Positions 6,446-15,120 of a stretch of 23,565 nt of DNA are shown here, piece by piece. The number at the start of each line of letters is the position of its first letter. Position 1 is the first letter of the stretch. A program made the position numbers and the translations under genes. Below the pieces are notes generated by a model. It made no database searches. It was not told the DNA's origin and saw nothing but the letters and a program-made list of their open reading frames with translations. The DNA comes from JBCDBH01 sp039184055 (GTDB lineage: Bacteria; Acidobacteriota; Thermoanaerobaculia; Multivoradales; J023), in the NCBI GenBank assembly GCA_039184055.1, contig JBCDBH010000049.1, forward strand, positions 1 to 23,565, given 5' to 3'.

Positions 6446-7861
6446 ATGGGTGAGAACCGCAAGCACATCGCGATCATCGGCAACGGTGTCGCCGGCATTG
6501 GCGCCGCCCGCCACATTCGCAAACGGAGCGATCACCGCATCACCGTGATCTCTGACGAGACCGACCATTTCTTTTCGCGCACCGCGCTCATGTACATCTA
6601 CATGGGCCACATGACCTACGAGCACACCAAGCCCTACGAGGATTTCTTCTGGGCCAAGAACAAGATCGATCTGTTGCGCGCGCGGGTCGAAAAGGTCGAC
6701 GTCGACGCTCGCCAGCTCGCTCTCGATCGTCCAGGCCCCAACGGCGACAGCAGCCTGGCCTTCGATGATTTGGTGATCGCCGCCGGCTCGACATCACGCA
6801 TGTTCGGTTGGCCGGGCCAAGATCTCGATGGCGTCCAGGGGCTGTACAGCCTGCCGGATCTCGAAGCGATGGAGCGTCACACCCAAGGCATCGAACGAGC
6901 CGTCATCGTCGGGGGTGGTCTGATCGGGGTCGAGATGGCGGAGATGCTGCTCAGCCGTAAAATCCCGGTGACCTTCTTGGTGCGTGAAGGCAGCTGGATG
7001 AGTCACATCCTGCCACCGGAAGAATCGTCGATGATCTGCCGTCAGCTGCGATCTCACGGTGTCGACTTGCGTCTGTCCACCGAAATGGACCGGATCGAGG
7101 GCGACGCCGCCGGCCGCGTGCGCGCGGTGGTGACGAAAGACGACGAGGAGATCCCCTGTCAATTTCTCGGCTTGACGATCGGGGTCGTGCCCAACATCGA
7201 CTTTCTCGACGGCTCCGGGATCGAGACCGAACGTGGCGTCATGGTGAACGACACGCTCGAGACCAACGTCCCCGGGATCTACGCCATCGGTGATTGTGCC
7301 CAGGTCCGTGAGCCCCAACCCGGCCGTCGACCGGTCGAGCCGCTCTGGTACACCGGCCGGCTGATGGGTGAAACCGTGGCGCGGACGATCTGTGGGGAAT
7401 CGAGCGCCTACGATCCCGGTATCTGGTTCAACTCGGCGAAATTCTTCGATATCGAATATCAGGTCTACGGTGACATCAAGCCCGATCCGGGCGACGGTGT
7501 CGAGTCGCTCTATTGGGAAGATCCGATCGACGCCAAAGGTCGCGGCGGTGAAAAAAGCATCCGGATCAACTTTCGCACCGACGACCAAACGGTCATCGGC
7601 TACAACGTGATGGGGATCCGCTACCGCCACGAGCTCTGTGACCGCTGGCTTCGTGAGGGCCGGAAGCTGCGATTCGTGCTCGAAAACCTCGGTGCCGCCA
7701 ATTTCGATCCCGAGATCTACAAAGAGCACGAAGCCGATCTGGTGGCGCTCTACAACCAACGCTTCCCCGACCAACCCATCACGCTCAAACGCAAACGTGG
7801 GCTCGCCAGCCTGCTCGCCGTGCTCGGTCGTGACCGTCGTGCAGCCACCCGAACCGCTTGA
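6446..7861 (+). CDS. FAD/NAD(P)-dependent pyridine nucleotide oxidoreductase
   Basis: This 471-aa flavoprotein is of the pyridine nucleotide-disulphide-oxidoreductase fold without a redox CxxC, closest in layout to the NirB N-terminus and rubredoxin/ferredoxin reductases. The FAD-binding GNGVAGIG is at residues 12-19, the NAD(P)-binding VGGGLIGVEMAEM at 155-167, and the second FAD motif YAIGDCAQ at 279-286. The C-terminal 150 residues (from about 320, with WFNSAKFFDIEYQVYG) are longer than the usual dimerisation domain and may form an interaction surface. GGAGGAG (6428-6434) lies 11 nt before the ATG, a slightly long spacing. The polyferredoxin gene begins 22 nt after the stop, so the two are probably one transcript. 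By inference it exchanges electrons between NAD(P)H and the iron-sulphur partner; the direction is not known. Confidence 0.85.
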   Translation: MGENRKHIAIIGNGVAGIGAARHIRKRSDHRITVISDETDHFFSRTALMYIYMGHMTYEHTKPYEDFFWAKNKIDLLRARVEKVDVDARQLALDRPGPNGDSSLAFDDLVIAAGSTSRMFGWPGQDLDGVQGLYSLPDLEAMERHTQGIERAVIVGGGLIGVEMAEMLLSRKIPVTFLVREGSWMSHILPPEESSMICRQLRSHGVDLRLSTEMDRIEGDAAGRVRAVVTKDDEEIPCQFLGLTIGVVPNIDFLDGSGIETERGVMVNDTLETNVPGIYAIGDCAQVREPQPGRRPVEPLWYTGRLMGETVARTICGESSAYDPGIWFNSAKFFDIEYQVYGDIKPDPGDGVESLYWEDPIDAKGRGGEKSIRINFRTDDQTVIGYNVMGIRYRHELCDRWLREGRKLRFVLENLGAANFDPEIYKEHEADLVALYNQRFPDQPITLKRKRGLASLLAVLGRDRRAATRTA

Positions 7862-7883
7862 CTCCGAAGACCCTGGAAACACC

Positions 7884-9473
7884 ATGAGCCAAACCTCCTC
7901 TTCGACGCTCGCGCACATCCGCACCGCGGGTCTGGTGCTCTTTTTGATCGGCTTCGCGGTCTTCATCGTCGCGCTCACCTTGGCCCACTACGAGATCAGC
8001 GACGCCACCTTCACCGCTCTCGACGAACGCGGCACGGTTCAGGACGGCCATCGCGACGCCTTGTACAACGAGCTGCGCGGTCTGTCCGGTGAACGCTTCG
8101 ATTCGGTGCTCGCGTTTCTCGCCCAGGTCGACGGCGCGCTCGACCGCACCGAGGCGACGATCGGCTACGGCATCGGCGACTACTACCGCGGGGAATACAA
8201 AACCGCGATCGCGCACGCGGCGGCCCAGGGCCTCCTACCCTCGAACGTGACGCTCTTTTTCTGGCTCAGTTTGGGTTTGATGATCATCGGCGGGCTGGCG
8301 GCGTTCCTGCCACGTCTGGGGCTCGAATCCCCCGGGATCAAGAACGACGGCACGTTCTTCAGCGGCATCCAAACCAAGGGCTTCGCCGGCATGGCGCTGG
8401 GCGGCGTCCTGATCGGCTTTTACGTGCTGCTCTATTTCTACCCTGCATACATCACCAATTGGATCCGGCTCGCCGATCCGGTGAGCGAGCTATTGCGCAA
8501 CCAACCCGCCGATCGCTGGTTTTTCTATGGTTTGCTCTACACCATCGCGGTGCTGGTGATGGGTGTGCGGATGGCGATGCAATATCGCCACAGTCGTTAT
8601 CAATTGGTGCGCACCGGCTCGGTGATGTTCTTCCAGCTCGGCTTCGCGTTCTTGATCCCGGCGATCATGGTGCTGCTCAACAAGCCGAATCTGGCCTATG
8701 ACCTCAAGAACGCCTGGCCCCTCGACTACAGCCTGTTCTACGACTATCGGATCGAGGGCTATACCGGCTCGGGCGTGCTCGGCTGGCTGATGTTGGTCTG
8801 GGGCGTGGCGCTGGCCTTCTTGGTGGTGCCGCTCTTCGCGTTCTTTTTCGGCAAACGCTGGTATTGCTCGTGGGTATGCGGCTGTGGCGGTCTCGCCGAA
8901 ACCCTCGGCGATCCTTTCCGGCATCTCTCCGACAAACGGGTCAAGGCCTGGCATGCCGAACGCTGGATCGTCCACGGCGTGCTGGTGTTCGCGGTGGTGA
9001 TGACGGGAATCGTGCTCTACAGCTTCTTCACCGGTGAGCAAGGCGCGGTGCTCGGCGCCGAGCCGTGGAAATGGCGTCAGTGGTACGGCTTCGGGATCGG
9101 CTCGATCTTCGCGGGCGTGGTCGGCACCGGCTTTTATCCGCTCATGGGCAACCGCGTGTGGTGTCGCTTCGGCTGTCCGCTCGCCGCCATTCTCGGTCTG
9201 GTGCAGCGATTCAAATCGCGCTTCCGGATCACCACCAACGGTGGCCAGTGCATCTCGTGTGGCAATTGCTCGACCTACTGCGAAATGGGCATCGACGTGC
9301 GCTGGTACGCGCAGCGTGGCCAAGACGTGGTGCGTGCGTCGTGTGTCGGCTGTGGCATTTGCTCACAGGTGTGTCCACGCGGCGTGCTCCGCCTCGAGCA
9401 GGGCGACGCCACGCGGCGCATGGACGAAGTGAGTTTCGTCGATCTGGCGAAAGGCAAAGTGGAAATCGGCTGA
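7884..9473 (+). CDS. Membrane polyferredoxin (NosR/NapH/CcoG-like, two 4Fe-4S clusters)
   Basis: This 529-aa multi-span electron carrier has TM1 at residues 14-34. An extra-membrane domain of about 85 residues follows (36-120, many Asp/Tyr). Helices then lie near 122-141, 168-190, 213-232, 247-265, 298-322, 362-382 and 400-420. Cysteine motifs are C328-x3-C332-x-C334 and C427-x3-C431, of the NapH/NosR CxxxCP type. Two ferredoxin motifs follow in the C-terminal domain: C456-C459-C462-C466 (CISCGNCSTYC) and C487-C490-C493-C497 (CVGCGICSQVCP). ATG 7884 is chosen because the frame upstream lies inside the oxidoreductase gene; no strong Shine-Dalgarno is seen, so translational coupling is likely. 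The pairing with a flavoprotein suggests a membrane electron-transfer complex. A terminal reductase is absent here, so the pathway is unknown. It is not a plain CcoG, being longer at the N-terminus. Confidence 0.85.
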   Translation: MSQTSSSTLAHIRTAGLVLFLIGFAVFIVALTLAHYEISDATFTALDERGTVQDGHRDALYNELRGLSGERFDSVLAFLAQVDGALDRTEATIGYGIGDYYRGEYKTAIAHAAAQGLLPSNVTLFFWLSLGLMIIGGLAAFLPRLGLESPGIKNDGTFFSGIQTKGFAGMALGGVLIGFYVLLYFYPAYITNWIRLADPVSELLRNQPADRWFFYGLLYTIAVLVMGVRMAMQYRHSRYQLVRTGSVMFFQLGFAFLIPAIMVLLNKPNLAYDLKNAWPLDYSLFYDYRIEGYTGSGVLGWLMLVWGVALAFLVVPLFAFFFGKRWYCSWVCGCGGLAETLGDPFRHLSDKRVKAWHAERWIVHGVLVFAVVMTGIVLYSFFTGEQGAVLGAEPWKWRQWYGFGIGSIFAGVVGTGFYPLMGNRVWCRFGCPLAAILGLVQRFKSRFRITTNGGQCISCGNCSTYCEMGIDVRWYAQRGQDVVRASCVGCGICSQVCPRGVLRLEQGDATRRMDEVSFVDLAKGKVEIG

Positions 9474-9490
9474 GCGAAGCCGCCTGAAAC

Positions 9491-9519
9491 TTGGCAGGGA
9501 TGACACAGTCCGTTATGCT
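9491..9519 (+). promoter_or_regulatory. Sigma-70-type promoter of pilT-pilC
   Basis: TTGGCA (9491-9496) and TATGCT (9514-9519) are separated by exactly 17 bp. Each hexamer matches the consensus at 4-5 of 6 positions. Predicted transcription starts near 9526, giving a leader of about 60 nt before the pilT GTG. It lies just after the polyferredoxin stop and marks a new transcription unit. Confidence 0.6.
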
Positions 9520-9586
9520 CATCGACGGTAATCAATAGGCTTTAGGCGCAAATCGCCCCGGCGAAGTCGACACGAGAGGAGCCCAG

Positions 9587-10714
9587 GTGCCCCCGACTCT
9601 GAACGCATTGCTCAAGAGCATGGTCGAGCAAGGTGGCTCGGACCTTCACATCACCATCAACGCACCACCGTCGGTGCGTGTCGATGGTCGTCTGCGCCCC
9701 CTCGATCTACCGCCGCTCAGCGCCACGCAAACCAAGCAGCTGGCGTATTCGATCCTCACCGACATCCAGAAACACCGTCTGGAAGAGGATCTCGAGATCG
9801 ACTTTTCCTTCGGTATCAAAGGCCTGGCGCGCTTTCGCGCCAACGTCTTCCACCAGCGTGGCGCGGTCGCCGCCGTATTCCGGACCATTCCGTACGAGAT
9901 CCGCAGCTTTCGCGAGCTCAGCCTGCCCAGCGTCATCGAGCGTCTGTGCGAGAAACCTCGTGGCCTGGTGCTGGTGACGGGCCCCACGGGATCTGGAAAG
10001 TCGACCACGCTGGCGGCGATGCTCGACAAGATCAATCGCGAGCGTGCCGAGCACATCATCACCATCGAAGATCCGGTCGAGTACCTGCACGAGCACAAGA
10101 GCTGTTTGGTCAACCAACGCGAGGTGAACGCCGATACGCATGGCTTCTCCAAAGCGCTGCGTGCCGCCCTCCGTCAGGATCCCGACGTCGTGCTGATCGG
10201 TGAGATGCGTGATCTCGAGACCGTCGAATCGGCGCTGCGTATCGCCGAAACCGGTCACTTGACCTTCGCGACCCTGCACACCAACTCGGCGGCCCAGACC
10301 ATCAACCGCATCATCGATGTCTTCCCGGCGCACCAGCAGCCGCAGGTGCGCGCCCAGCTCTCGCTGGTGCTCGAAGGCATCTTGTGTCAGACCCTGTTGC
10401 CACGCATCGGTGGCAAGGGTCGCGCGCTGTCGATGGAAATCCTGGTGCCGACGTCGGCGATCCGCAACCTGATCCGTGAGGACAAGGTGCACCAGATCTA
10501 CGGCATGATGCAGACCGGTCAGTCGAAATACGGCATGCAGACGTTCAACCAGTCGCTCGCGTCGTTGGTGTTCAAGCGCTTGATCACCGAACAGACCGCG
10601 ATGGCCCGATCGGGCTACCCCGACGAGCTGCAAGAGCTACTCAAGCGTGGCCCGGCCGCGCTCAACCCGAACCTCGGTGCTTCCGGCCCGCCGGCGCGCG
10701 CCACGAGGAGATAA
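9587..10714 (+). CDS. pilT: Type IV pilus retraction ATPase PilT
   Basis: PilT is a hexameric cytoplasmic ATPase that depolymerises pili and powers twitching. The protein is 375 aa, within the usual 345-380. The N-terminal PAS-like domain covers residues 1-100. The RecA-like domain carries Walker A GPTGSGKS (132-139), the Asp box ITIEDPVE (158-165), Walker B DVVLIGE (200-206) and the His box HLTFATLH (224-231). The PilT-specific AIRNLIRE is intact at 291-298, which separates it from PilB and supports a retraction role. The C-terminal 30 residues are Pro/Ala-rich and variable. Start: GTG 9587 behind GAGAGGAG (9574-9581), 5 nt spacing. pilC begins 3 nt after the stop, so they form one operon. 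No pilB is present upstream. Confidence 0.96.
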   Translation: MPPTLNALLKSMVEQGGSDLHITINAPPSVRVDGRLRPLDLPPLSATQTKQLAYSILTDIQKHRLEEDLEIDFSFGIKGLARFRANVFHQRGAVAAVFRTIPYEIRSFRELSLPSVIERLCEKPRGLVLVTGPTGSGKSTTLAAMLDKINRERAEHIITIEDPVEYLHEHKSCLVNQREVNADTHGFSKALRAALRQDPDVVLIGEMRDLETVESALRIAETGHLTFATLHTNSAAQTINRIIDVFPAHQQPQVRAQLSLVLEGILCQTLLPRIGGKGRALSMEILVPTSAIRNLIREDKVHQIYGMMQTGQSKYGMQTFNQSLASLVFKRLITEQTAMARSGYPDELQELLKRGPAALNPNLGASGPPARATRR

Positions 10715-10717
10715 ACC

Positions 10718-11923
10718 ATGGCCAATTTCGTCTGGAAGGGCAAGACACGCGGCGGCGAAGTCCGTGAAGGTGTGCTCGCTGCCGACAGTCGTGTCGCCGC
10801 GGCGTCGATTCTCCGGCGCCAGCAGATCCAGGTCACCAGCCTGCGCGAGAAGGAACGACGCATTCCGTTGCTGCCAAAGATCGGTGGCGGTGTGCCGTCG
10901 AAGAAGATCTCGATCTTCACCCGGCAATTCTCGGTCATGCTCGACGCCGGTCTGCCGCTGGTGCAATGTCTCGAGATCCTCGGCGACCAAGAAGAAAAAC
11001 GGAATTTCAAAGAGATCGTCACCCAGGTGCGGTCCGACGTCGAGAGCGGTGCGTCGCTCGCCGACGCGATGCGCAAGCATCCGAAAGCGTTCGACAATCT
11101 CTACGTCAACATGATCGCTGCGGGTGAGGCGGGCGGTATTCTCGACATCATCCTGTCGCGTCTCGCCACCTACATCGAAAAAGCGGTCAAGCTGAAGAGC
11201 CAGGTGCAAGCGGCGATGATCTATCCGGTGACGGTCATCGGTATCGCCTTCGTCATCGTGTTCATCATTCTGTGGAAGGTCATTCCGGTCTTCGCACAGC
11301 TCTTCGCCGGTCTCGGTGGTCGTCTACCGCTGCTCACCCGGATCGTCGTCGACGCCAGTGAATTCGTCGCCGCCTACGCGATCCCGATCATTCTGCTCAT
11401 CACCGCGATCTTCGTGGCGCTCAAACAGTGGCACAAGACCTATCGCGGCAGGCGCATTCTCGATCAGGCCCTGCTCTATATCCCGGCGATCGGCGGGTTG
11501 TTGCGCAAGATCGCCATCGCCCGGTTCTGCCGCACCCTGGCCACCCTGACCGCCTCGGGTGTGCCGATTCTCGATGGTCTCGAAATCACCGCTCGTACGT
11601 CGGGTAACGCGATCATCGAAGACTCGATCATGGACGTGCGCAAAAGCGTCGAAGAAGGTAAAACGATCAGTGGCCCGCTCGGTGACACCAAGGTGTTTCC
11701 GTCGATGGTGGTGCAGATGATCAGCGTCGGTGAGCAAACCGGTGCGCTCGATCAGATGCTCACCAAGATCGCCGACTTCTACGAGGACGAGGTCGACACC
11801 GCGGTGAGCGGTCTGATGAAGCTCATCGAGCCGATCATGATCGTCGTGCTCGGTGCGATCATCGGTACGATCGTCGCGGCCATGTATCTGCCGCTCTACA
11901 CGATCATCACGCAGATCGGTTGA
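10718..11923 (+). CDS. pilC: Type IV pilus inner-membrane platform protein PilC (GspF family)
   Basis: PilC is the polytopic platform that couples the PilB/PilT motors to pilin insertion and removal. The protein is 401 aa, as expected. It has the N-terminal FVWKGKTRGGEVREG signature and two T2SSF domains. The first contains FTRQFSVMLDAGLPLVQCLEIL and is followed by AAMIYPVTVIGIAFVIVFIILWKVIPVF. The second contains ARFCRTLATLTASGVPILDGLEI, ending in the hydrophobic IEPIMIVVLGAIIGTIVAAMYLPLY. The GEAGG and GEQTG motifs are in both repeats at the expected places. GAGGAG at 10705-10710 precedes the ATG by 7 nt. It is co-transcribed with pilT. A strong terminator follows at 11954-11987, so pilSR is at least partly independent. 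Confidence 0.95.
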   Translation: MANFVWKGKTRGGEVREGVLAADSRVAAASILRRQQIQVTSLREKERRIPLLPKIGGGVPSKKISIFTRQFSVMLDAGLPLVQCLEILGDQEEKRNFKEIVTQVRSDVESGASLADAMRKHPKAFDNLYVNMIAAGEAGGILDIILSRLATYIEKAVKLKSQVQAAMIYPVTVIGIAFVIVFIILWKVIPVFAQLFAGLGGRLPLLTRIVVDASEFVAAYAIPIILLITAIFVALKQWHKTYRGRRILDQALLYIPAIGGLLRKIAIARFCRTLATLTASGVPILDGLEITARTSGNAIIEDSIMDVRKSVEEGKTISGPLGDTKVFPSMVVQMISVGEQTGALDQMLTKIADFYEDEVDTAVSGLMKLIEPIMIVVLGAIIGTIVAAMYLPLYTIITQIG

Positions 11924-11953
11924 GCCCGGGCTCGGCGGCTGCTGCCACATCGA

Positions 11954-11987
11954 GGGGCGCTCGGGAAACCGGGCGCCCTTTTCGTTT
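11954..11987 (+). terminator. Rho-independent terminator after pilC
   Basis: GGGCGCTCGG (11955-11964), a GAAA loop (11965-11968) and CCGGGCGCCC (11969-11978) form a 10-bp stem with one U-G pair, followed by TTTTCGTTT. It lies 30 nt after the pilC stop and 37 nt before pilS. The stem, loop and U-tract are all good. Confidence 0.88.
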
Positions 11988-12023
11988 GACTCGGGCTCCG
12001 CGACGCGCACAGAGTAGAGATCG

Positions 12024-13730
12024 ATGCAACATCACGACCGTGATCTGAACCGCGAGCTCTTCTGGATCATCTGTATCCGCGTGGTGGCGATGATGAGCAT
12101 CGTCATCCCGGTGTATCTGCTCGCCGTATCGCCCGAATTCGATCTGCCGATCGAGCCGGTGGGTCTGTTGCAAGTCTTGGTGTCGACGGTGTCGATCCAG
12201 ACGCTGCTCTATCTCGCGCTGCTGCGCTGGCTGCCGCGACACGGCGTCGTACAGGCGTATATCCAATTCACCGGCGACGTGTTGCTGATCACGCTGGTGA
12301 TCTACCGCCTGGGCTCGGCGGGCAGCAGCATGCTGTTGCTCTATCTGGTGGTGATCATCGTCGCCGCAGCCTTGCTCGGACGCAGCGCGGCGCTCACCGT
12401 GGCGGTGATGGCTTTTGTCGCATGGGCCTTTCCGCTCGTATCCTTGGCGCTCGGCTGGACCACCGTGGTGCAATTCCTCGAACGCGCGCTCACCGATATC
12501 GACGCGCTGAGCCCGTCGGCCTTGCCGCTCACCTATCATCTGCTGCTCAATCTCGCCGGGTTTTCAGGCGTGGCGACGCTGGCGTCGCGACTCTCGGTGC
12601 GCGCCAAACGAACCGAGACCGAGCTCCGACGACGGCAGGCCTTTCTCGAATCTCTGTACCAGGACGTCATCCAGTCGATCTCGAGCGGCGTGGCGATCAC
12701 CGACCTCGACGGACGTCTGATCGACGTCAATCGTGCCGCGTACGAAATCCTCGGGGTCGCATCCGGAACCCTCGACGGTGCTCCCATCACCGACACCCTG
12801 CTCTTCGACGATGCAAGCTGGGCCGGAGCCTGTCGTCAGCTACTCGAAGACAACGGGGTCGCGCTGCGCACACGCTCGGAGCTCGACCTCGAGCGTGAAG
12901 GCAGACGGCTGACCATCGGCTTTTCCCTCTCGCCGCTGCGCGATGCCGACGATGAACAGAACGGCTACATCGTCGTCTTCCAAGATCTCACCGAACATCG
13001 ACGTCTCGAGCAGCGCGTGCGGCTTCAAGACCGTATGGCGGCGGTCGGCGAAATGGCCGCTGGCTTGGCCCACGAAGTCGGCAATCCCCTGGCGGCGATC
13101 TCGGGCTCGGTCCAGCTCCTGGCGCAGACCGCCGACAACGACGGCGCCGAAGCCAAGCTGCTCGACATCACGCTCAAGGAAAGTCGTCGCCTCGACCGAA
13201 CCGTCAAAGGCTTTCTCGACTTCGCCCGGCCGCGAGAACGCAACGAAACCCGCTTCGACATCGCCCGGCTACTCGCCGAAGACACGGTTCTCCTCGAAAA
13301 CAGCGAGGAGGTGACATCGGCGCACCGCATCCAAACCGAGCTCGACCCGTCGTCTTTCTTCGTCACCGCCGATCCCGATCAGGTCAGCCAGGTGTTTTGG
13401 AATCTCGCCCGCAACGCCATTCAAGCCATGCCCGAGGGCGGCACGCTGTCGATCGGCGGCACGGCGATCGACGATCGCGGGATCTATCGCATTCATTTCC
13501 GTGACGACGGCGCGGGGATGGAGGAAGAAGAGCGTGCTAATCTCTTTCACCCCTTCAAGTCGTTTTTTGACGGTGGCATGGGTATCGGCATGGCGATCGT
13601 CTATCGAATCGTCGAAGAACACGGTGGTGTCATCCAGGTCGATAGCGAGCCGGAACGTGGCACCTCGATCACGATCGACCTGCCGACGGGTATGAACGAG
13701 CGAGCCGATGCCCTCGAGGAGAAAGTATGA
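12024..13730 (+). CDS. pilS: PilS-type membrane sensor histidine kinase
   Basis: PilS senses the membrane pilin pool and controls PilR phosphorylation. The protein is 568 aa. Residues 10-190 hold about six hydrophobic segments (for example IICIRVVAMMSIVIPVYLLAV and SSMLLLYLVVIIVAAALLG). A PAS domain (about 210-325, SISSGVAITDLDGRLIDVNRAA) is next, then HisKA with the H box GLAHEVGNPLAAISGSV (His350). HATPase_c carries the N box NLARNAIQAMPEGG, G1 FRDDGAGM and G2 GMGIGMAIVYRIVEEHGG. Homologues use HExxNPL in the same way. Only a weak purine-rich Shine-Dalgarno precedes ATG 12024. No promoter could be placed in the short gap after the terminator; TTGACT at 11986 is a possible -35 without a partner. 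The last 4 nt overlap pilR (ATGA), indicating coupling. Calling it PilS rather than another NtrB-like kinase rests on this context. Confidence 0.88.
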   Translation: MQHHDRDLNRELFWIICIRVVAMMSIVIPVYLLAVSPEFDLPIEPVGLLQVLVSTVSIQTLLYLALLRWLPRHGVVQAYIQFTGDVLLITLVIYRLGSAGSSMLLLYLVVIIVAAALLGRSAALTVAVMAFVAWAFPLVSLALGWTTVVQFLERALTDIDALSPSALPLTYHLLLNLAGFSGVATLASRLSVRAKRTETELRRRQAFLESLYQDVIQSISSGVAITDLDGRLIDVNRAAYEILGVASGTLDGAPITDTLLFDDASWAGACRQLLEDNGVALRTRSELDLEREGRRLTIGFSLSPLRDADDEQNGYIVVFQDLTEHRRLEQRVRLQDRMAAVGEMAAGLAHEVGNPLAAISGSVQLLAQTADNDGAEAKLLDITLKESRRLDRTVKGFLDFARPRERNETRFDIARLLAEDTVLLENSEEVTSAHRIQTELDPSSFFVTADPDQVSQVFWNLARNAIQAMPEGGTLSIGGTAIDDRGIYRIHFRDDGAGMEEEERANLFHPFKSFFDGGMGIGMAIVYRIVEEHGGVIQVDSEPERGTSITIDLPTGMNERADALEEKV

Positions 13731-15109
13731 AGCAGCGATTGCTGGTGGTCGACGACGAGCCCAATTTGCTCGAATTCCTGCATCTGCTCTTCGAGCAGGA
13801 AGGCTACCAAGTCAAGCTGGCTTCCTCGGTGACCGATGCGAGGCAGATTCTCGCCAACGAGACCTTCGATCTGGTGCTCTCCGACATTTTGATGCCCGAC
13901 GGCAACGGGCTCGATCTGCTGCGCGAAATCAAGGAACGCAGCCGCAATACGGCGGTGATCATGATCACCGCGTACAGCTCGCACAAATCAGCGGTCGAAG
14001 CCATGAAGCTCGGCGCCTACAGCTATGTGTCCAAGCCGTTCGAGGTCGACGAGCTCAAGGTGGTGGTGTCGAAGGCCCTCGAAACCACAGGTCTCGAAGC
14101 CGAAAACGTCTACCTTCGTCGGGAGCTCGAGCAGCGCTACGGCTTCGACAACATCATCGGCCGCAGCCCGCGTATGCAGGAAATTTTCCGGCTGATCGAA
14201 CGGGTGGCGAAAACACAATCCACCGTTCTGATCCGGGGTGAGAGCGGTACCGGTAAAGAGCTCATCGCGCGCGCCATTCATATTCACAGCCCGCGCTCCA
14301 ACCGTCGTTTCCTTTCGATCAACTGTGGCGCGATGCCGGAAGCGCTGCTGGAAAGCGAGCTCTTCGGTCACGAGCGCGGGGCCTTCACCGGGGCCATTCG
14401 CGAGAAAAAGGGGCTCTTTCAAGACGCCGATGGCGGCACCCTCTTTCTCGACGAAATCGGCGAGATGACACCGACCATGCAGGTCAAGCTCTTGCGCGCC
14501 CTGCAGGACAAACGCATCCGACGCGTCGGTGGCAGTCACGAAGAGCCGGTGGACGTACGGATCATCGCCGCGACCAACCAAGACCTCCAAGAGCTGATCG
14601 AGCAGAACGAGTTTCGCGAAGACCTCTTCTATCGCATCAACGTCATCCCGATCCACCTGCCGCCGCTCCGTCAGCGTCGCCAGGACGTACCCTTGCTCGC
14701 CGAGCACTTCGTCACCAAATTCAGCGAGCAGATGGACATCGAGGCGCCGCCGATCGACCTCGCCGCCATGAAGCTCCTCGAGCGGTACGACTGGCCGGGC
14801 AATGTTCGCGAGCTCGAAAACACCATCGAGCGCGCCCTCGCCCTAGGTACGGGTGACACCGTCGGCACCACCGATCTCCCGCCTCATATCGTCGAGCCCG
14901 ACGAACGTCCGATCGCCGCCATCTCCCTACCGGAAGAAGGCCTCAACCTCGAGGCCTATCTCGACGAGATTCGCAGCCAGCTGATGGTGCAAGCGCTCGA
15001 ACGCTGTGGTGGCGTGCAAACCCAGGCCGCCCAGCTGCTCGGCATGACCTTCCGATCCTTCCGCTACTACGCCAAAAAACTCACGCTAACCGTGCCGCAC
15101 GCGGACTGA
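13727..15109 (+). CDS. pilR: PilR-type sigma-54-dependent response regulator
   Basis: This 460-aa NtrC-family activator probably turns on pilin and pilus genes with RpoN. The receiver domain is residues 1-120 with the phosphoacceptor Asp53 (LSDILMPDG), the acidic pair at 9-11, Thr81 and Lys103 (VSKPF). The AAA+ domain has Walker A GESGTGKE (171-178), the sigma-54-contact GAFTGA loop (218-223) and Walker B TLFLDEIGEM. The conserved DWPGNVRELENTIERA follows, and a Fis-type helix-turn-helix lies near residues 415-455 (GVQTQAAQLLGMTFRSFRYYAKKL). All functional motifs are intact. It overlaps pilS by 4 nt and ends 11 nt from the convergent MoxR gene. No pilA follows and I saw no good sigma-54 promoter (TGGCAC-N5-TTGC) in the window, so its targets lie elsewhere. 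Confidence 0.92.
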   Translation: MKQRLLVVDDEPNLLEFLHLLFEQEGYQVKLASSVTDARQILANETFDLVLSDILMPDGNGLDLLREIKERSRNTAVIMITAYSSHKSAVEAMKLGAYSYVSKPFEVDELKVVVSKALETTGLEAENVYLRRELEQRYGFDNIIGRSPRMQEIFRLIERVAKTQSTVLIRGESGTGKELIARAIHIHSPRSNRRFLSINCGAMPEALLESELFGHERGAFTGAIREKKGLFQDADGGTLFLDEIGEMTPTMQVKLLRALQDKRIRRVGGSHEEPVDVRIIAATNQDLQELIEQNEFREDLFYRINVIPIHLPPLRQRRQDVPLLAEHFVTKFSEQMDIEAPPIDLAAMKLLERYDWPGNVRELENTIERALALGTGDTVGTTDLPPHIVEPDERPIAAISLPEEGLNLEAYLDEIRSQLMVQALERCGGVQTQAAQLLGMTFRSFRYYAKKLTLTVPHAD

Positions 15110-15120
15110 AGGCATGGAAG

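Noticed and set aside
6794..7978. 394-codon minus-strand frame opposite the oxidoreductase
   Set aside because: It is His/Asp/Val-rich antisense of a well-supported FAD protein, with no motif and no start context.
9491..9510. Sigma-54 promoter before pilT (TTGGCA start)
   Set aside because: TGGCA is not followed by the TTGC element at the required spacing, whereas a -10 at exactly 17 bp fits sigma-70.
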